Below, in pieces: positions 61,638 to 64,000 of a stretch of 64,000 nt of DNA. Each line of letters starts with the position of its first letter. Position 1 is the first letter of the stretch. Under the pieces are notes generated by a model. The model had not been told where the DNA came from and ran no database searches. It was given only the letters and a program-made list of their open reading frames with translations. The DNA lies in NCBI GenBank assembly GCA_012842395.1, contig DUSX01000003.1, positions 52,878-116,877 on the forward strand, read 5' to 3'. A program made the position numbers and the translations under genes. Source of the DNA: Bacillota bacterium (lineage in GTDB: Bacteria > Bacillota > SHA-98 > UBA4971).

Positions 61638-61712
61638 ATGAAGAACATCGTGAAGGCGATCCTTGCACTCGTGGCGTTGGTTTTGGCGGGCGGCGGCAGC
61701 TTCTACTGGTGA
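61638..61712 (+). CDS. 24-residue hydrophobic peptide
   Basis: Starts MKNIVKAILALVALVLAGGG and ends SFYW. A GGAGG and a closer GGAAGG precede the ATG. Two lysines, a 15-residue hydrophobic run and an aromatic tail make it look like a single-span membrane peptide or a secreted peptide precursor. It lies 99 bases before the HD-GYP gene on the same strand, so it could be co-expressed or act as a leader. Whether it is translated is unknown. Confidence 0.5.
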   Translation: MKNIVKAILALVALVLAGGGSFYW

Positions 61713-61811
61713 CGAGCCCCGCAGTGACGAGCTTTCGGTCCAGCAGTAGACTAGCGTAGCGCCTGTCTCAGGCGAGGGTTCCCTACATTTGTTGCCGAGG
61801 TGATGGTGTAA

Positions 61812-63089
61812 GTGCAACATTCCCACAGAGAGGGACGCGCCCGAGATGGCGTCTCGCGGGCTCTGATACTCTACGTAACTGGCACAGTCCTCGTCGCTGT
61901 GACTGTGTTGTTTTGCACAATTCCACACCTCAGGGCGACACCGTGGCAGTCTCTGGTTTTCTTTGGTGGTTTATCCCTTTTCGCAGGAATGCTGCCGGTA
62001 CCGTTGCCTAAAGGCGGTGCGGTGTCTGTCAGTTTTGCGACGAACTTTGCTGCAGTACTTGTCTGTGGACCGTCTGCTGCGTACGTGGGTGCTGTGGATG
62101 GCGCTGTAAGTGCATTACGGCGGCGCTCTGGACCTCTTAAGGTTTTTTTCAATCTGGCTCAAATGGTAATAACGGTTGGGCTGGCAGGGTTTGTATACGG
62201 ATGGTTGGGAGGCCACATAGCTTCGCCTCACCTGCCCGAGGACAGCCTGCCTGTTGTAACCAGCACGCTCGTTTACTTTGTTGTGAACGCTTGTCTCGTT
62301 ACGGGTGTGATAGCACTTGCGGAGTCGGCGCCATTCCGCGTAGTTTGGTCGGGAAACATCAGTGGAGTCTTGAGGAATTACCTTGCTCTCGCGCCGTTGG
62401 GCTTTCTCATCGGTGCGGCGTACCCGTACATAGGTATGCTCGGCACCACGCTGTTCTTCATTCCCCTTCTCCTCGCCCGGTATTCATTCCAGGAATACAT
62501 GAAAATGAAGGAGCTGTACGCGGATACGGTCCGCGGGCTTGCAGCCGCTCTGGAAGCAAAGGACAAATATACACGGGGGCATTCGGATCGGGTGGCGGTT
62601 TACTCCGCAGCGATTGCGCGCCAGCTCCGTATGCCCGAGGGTGAGGTTGAAAAGGTCGAATATACGGGGCTGTTGCATGATATCGGCAAGATAGGCGTTC
62701 CCGACGAGCTCCTCTCCAAATCCGGTCAGCTCAGGACCGACGAGTTCCAGAGAATCCAGCAACACCCGGTTACAGGAGCCAAGATCCTATCGGAGATCAG
62801 CTTTTTACGAGACGTTGCTGCGACGATACGATGTCACCATGAGCGTCTTGACGGACGCGGCTATCCAAACGGTCTGACAGAGCAGGACATCCCTATCCAC
62901 GCGCGGATATTGGCCGTGGCCGACGCCTACGACGCTATGACTTCCGACAGGCCGTATCGACGTGGGTATCCGCCTGAGGAAGCGGTGCGGCGACTGCTCG
63001 CCGGGTGCGGCAAGCAGTTCGACCCGGAGGTAGTGAAGGCGTTCGTCGAGGAGCTCAAGAACCAGAAGGTGATAGGCGATGCTGGTTGA
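61812..63089 (+). CDS. Membrane HD-GYP domain protein (putative c-di-GMP phosphodiesterase)
   Basis: 425 residues. The first 220 hold about seven to eight membrane segments of a sensor module. The HD-GYP domain follows, with RGHSDRVAVYS, the metal pair in GLLHDIGKIGVPDELL, HPVTGAKIL, HHERLDGRGYPNGL (the GYP motif) and RILAVADAYDAMTSDRPYR. All family metal ligands are present, so it should hydrolyse cyclic di-GMP or a related dinucleotide. GTG start with GAGGTG nine bases upstream. The stop overlaps the DUF5317 start by 11 bases, indicating translational coupling. Confidence 0.93.
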   Translation: MQHSHREGRARDGVSRALILYVTGTVLVAVTVLFCTIPHLRATPWQSLVFFGGLSLFAGMLPVPLPKGGAVSVSFATNFAAVLVCGPSAAYVGAVDGAVSALRRRSGPLKVFFNLAQMVITVGLAGFVYGWLGGHIASPHLPEDSLPVVTSTLVYFVVNACLVTGVIALAESAPFRVVWSGNISGVLRNYLALAPLGFLIGAAYPYIGMLGTTLFFIPLLLARYSFQEYMKMKELYADTVRGLAAALEAKDKYTRGHSDRVAVYSAAIARQLRMPEGEVEKVEYTGLLHDIGKIGVPDELLSKSGQLRTDEFQRIQQHPVTGAKILSEISFLRDVAATIRCHHERLDGRGYPNGLTEQDIPIHARILAVADAYDAMTSDRPYRRGYPPEEAVRRLLAGCGKQFDPEVVKAFVEELKNQKVIGDAG

Positions 63090-63675
63090 CACCGCCGTCG
63101 CATCGATGGTCGTAGGTAAGCTCCGAGGCGGGACGTTTTCGAGCCTCGGAGAGATGCCACTCAAGAGGGTCGACTGTATAATCGCCTCCTTCGCTATTGA
63201 GGCTGCAGTGGTAGCCCTCGGGTTGCGCGGGGCCGCGTTCGTCCCATCCGTTGCGCCCTACGCATTCTTCGTCAGTTACGCCTTGCTCCTTTATGCGATC
63301 TGGGCCAACCGTCACATCCGCTGGATGCTCCTCACCGGGATCGGAGTTGCACTGAACTTCGTAGTCATCATCGCCAACGGGATGAAAATGCCGGTGTCCG
63401 CCGACATGCTCACCGCGGTAGGGATGGCGCAGCAGGTTACCGCGATTCAGTCAGGCAAGGTCCTCACCTATAGACTCGTCGATGCCACCACACGTTTGTG
63501 GCAGCTTGGAGACGTGATCCCAATCGGCCAGCCGTATCCCATTCACCGCGTCGTAAGCCTGGGTGACGTGGTGATGTCTCTCGGTGTGTTCCTCCTCATC
63601 CAGCACGAGATGCTCGCCAGGAAAAGCCCGCGGTCCAAGCTTGGTCGAAAAAGCCGCACTCTCACGCATAGTTAG
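63079..63675 (+). CDS. DUF5317 membrane protein
   Basis: 198 residues with about five membrane segments. The family pattern is seen in KLRGGTFSSLGEMPLKR at the N-terminus, NRHIRWMLLTGIGVALNFVVI (by position about 77-97), NGMKMPVS and LGDVIPIGQPYPIHRVVSLGDVVMS near the end. DUF5317 genes commonly follow HD-GYP genes in Bacillota. It may modulate the sensor half of the upstream protein; the role is unproven. Confidence 0.87.
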   Translation: MLVDTAVASMVVGKLRGGTFSSLGEMPLKRVDCIIASFAIEAAVVALGLRGAAFVPSVAPYAFFVSYALLLYAIWANRHIRWMLLTGIGVALNFVVIIANGMKMPVSADMLTAVGMAQQVTAIQSGKVLTYRLVDATTRLWQLGDVIPIGQPYPIHRVVSLGDVVMSLGVFLLIQHEMLARKSPRSKLGRKSRTLTHS

Positions 63676-64000
63676 CTGCCTTATCGTGAAAACCACCTTG
63701 TGAGACGAAGACTTCCGAAGCAGGATGTTGAAGCCGTGTCGACGCGAGGCAGGGCTCGTTCCTACGCGATTCCTCGCAGCACGCAATTCCTCCGGCGAGC
63801 AGGCTTTCGGCGACGCTAGGCTACCGAGCGACCGGGCAGCCAGCCGGGCGGTGGAGCAGCCGTGCTCGGAAGTCTGACTGGCGTTTGACACCTCATTTCT
63901 GTGAGGCCTCGTCATCATTGGGTTTCGAGGCATACGAGTCTCGCGTACCACAACATTCCTCCCCCGGGTCGTTCTGTCGGCGTGGCAGTTCGGTCACCCG
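63676..64000. other. Right end of window, no gene recognised
   Basis: 325 bases with no recognisable protein, RNA gene or clear hairpin plus T-run. The minus-strand frame at 63451-63951 is an antisense shadow of the DUF5317 gene and is not supported. Confidence 0.4.

Noticed and set aside
63451..63951. Minus-strand frame at the right end
   Set aside because: Half lies antisense to the DUF5317 gene, the rest is Arg/Ser-rich with no motif.

Overview
The window reads as a chromosomal segment of a GC-rich, anaerobic, Gram-positive-type bacterium, most likely a Bacillota (Firmicutes) lineage. This is inferred from gene content and signals, not from a marker gene. The supporting signs are strong GGAGG-type ribosome binding sites in front of many GTG and TTG starts, a yybP-ykoY-type riboswitch, a long-form hibernation factor, an HD-GYP/DUF5317 pair, and many transporters and Fe-S proteins with no respiratory genes. 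I saw no tRNA, rRNA, CRISPR array, insertion sequence or prophage gene.

Region 1 (0-14 kb) is mixed metabolism. On the minus strand are a small barrel-sandwich protein, a secreted alkaline phosphatase and a DUF421 membrane protein. An ABC exporter pair follows on the plus strand; its permease carries a stretch of about 110 bases that only makes sense in another frame. Then come acetate kinase and 3-hydroxyacyl-CoA dehydrogenase (minus), a PEPCK/HPr-kinase-like P-loop protein behind a perfect-consensus promoter, a GlcD-type oxidase, a class II aldolase, BioY and a GNAT acetyltransferase.

Region 2 (14.4-37.4 kb) is the most unusual part. It holds two TAXI-type TRAP transporters, two FCD-type GntR regulators, a malic enzyme, a DUF4392 (glutamate-cyclase-like) protein, an unrecognised TIM-barrel-like protein, a three-subunit molybdenum hydroxylase, an MFS carrier and two closely related F420-hydrogenase-beta-like Fe-S reductases. 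A palindrome of the form TGGTRTACCA lies upstream of the first TRAP operon, the malic enzyme and the second TRAP operon. I infer one regulon for uptake and breakdown of an unidentified small acid, possibly a heterocycle.

Region 3 (37.4-47.5 kb) has a class V aminotransferase, then a HutC-type regulator with promoter and operator leading an operon of a sulfonate/nitrate-type ABC importer with an alkaline-phosphatase-superfamily phosphodiesterase embedded in it. An aldo/keto reductase with a ferredoxin tail and a DUF401 permease follow.

Region 4 (47.5-64 kb) opens with a manganese-type (yybP-ykoY) riboswitch and terminator controlling a SERCA-like P-type ATPase that carries three low-complexity insertions. 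Next are a dipeptide-type ABC importer (A, B, C only), a zinc-ribbon protein, an amino-acid ABC importer without its ATPase, HPF, two proteins of uncertain function, a 24-residue peptide, and a membrane HD-GYP protein overlapping a DUF5317 protein. Substrate-binding genes in several of these operons are followed by strong hairpins before the permease gene.
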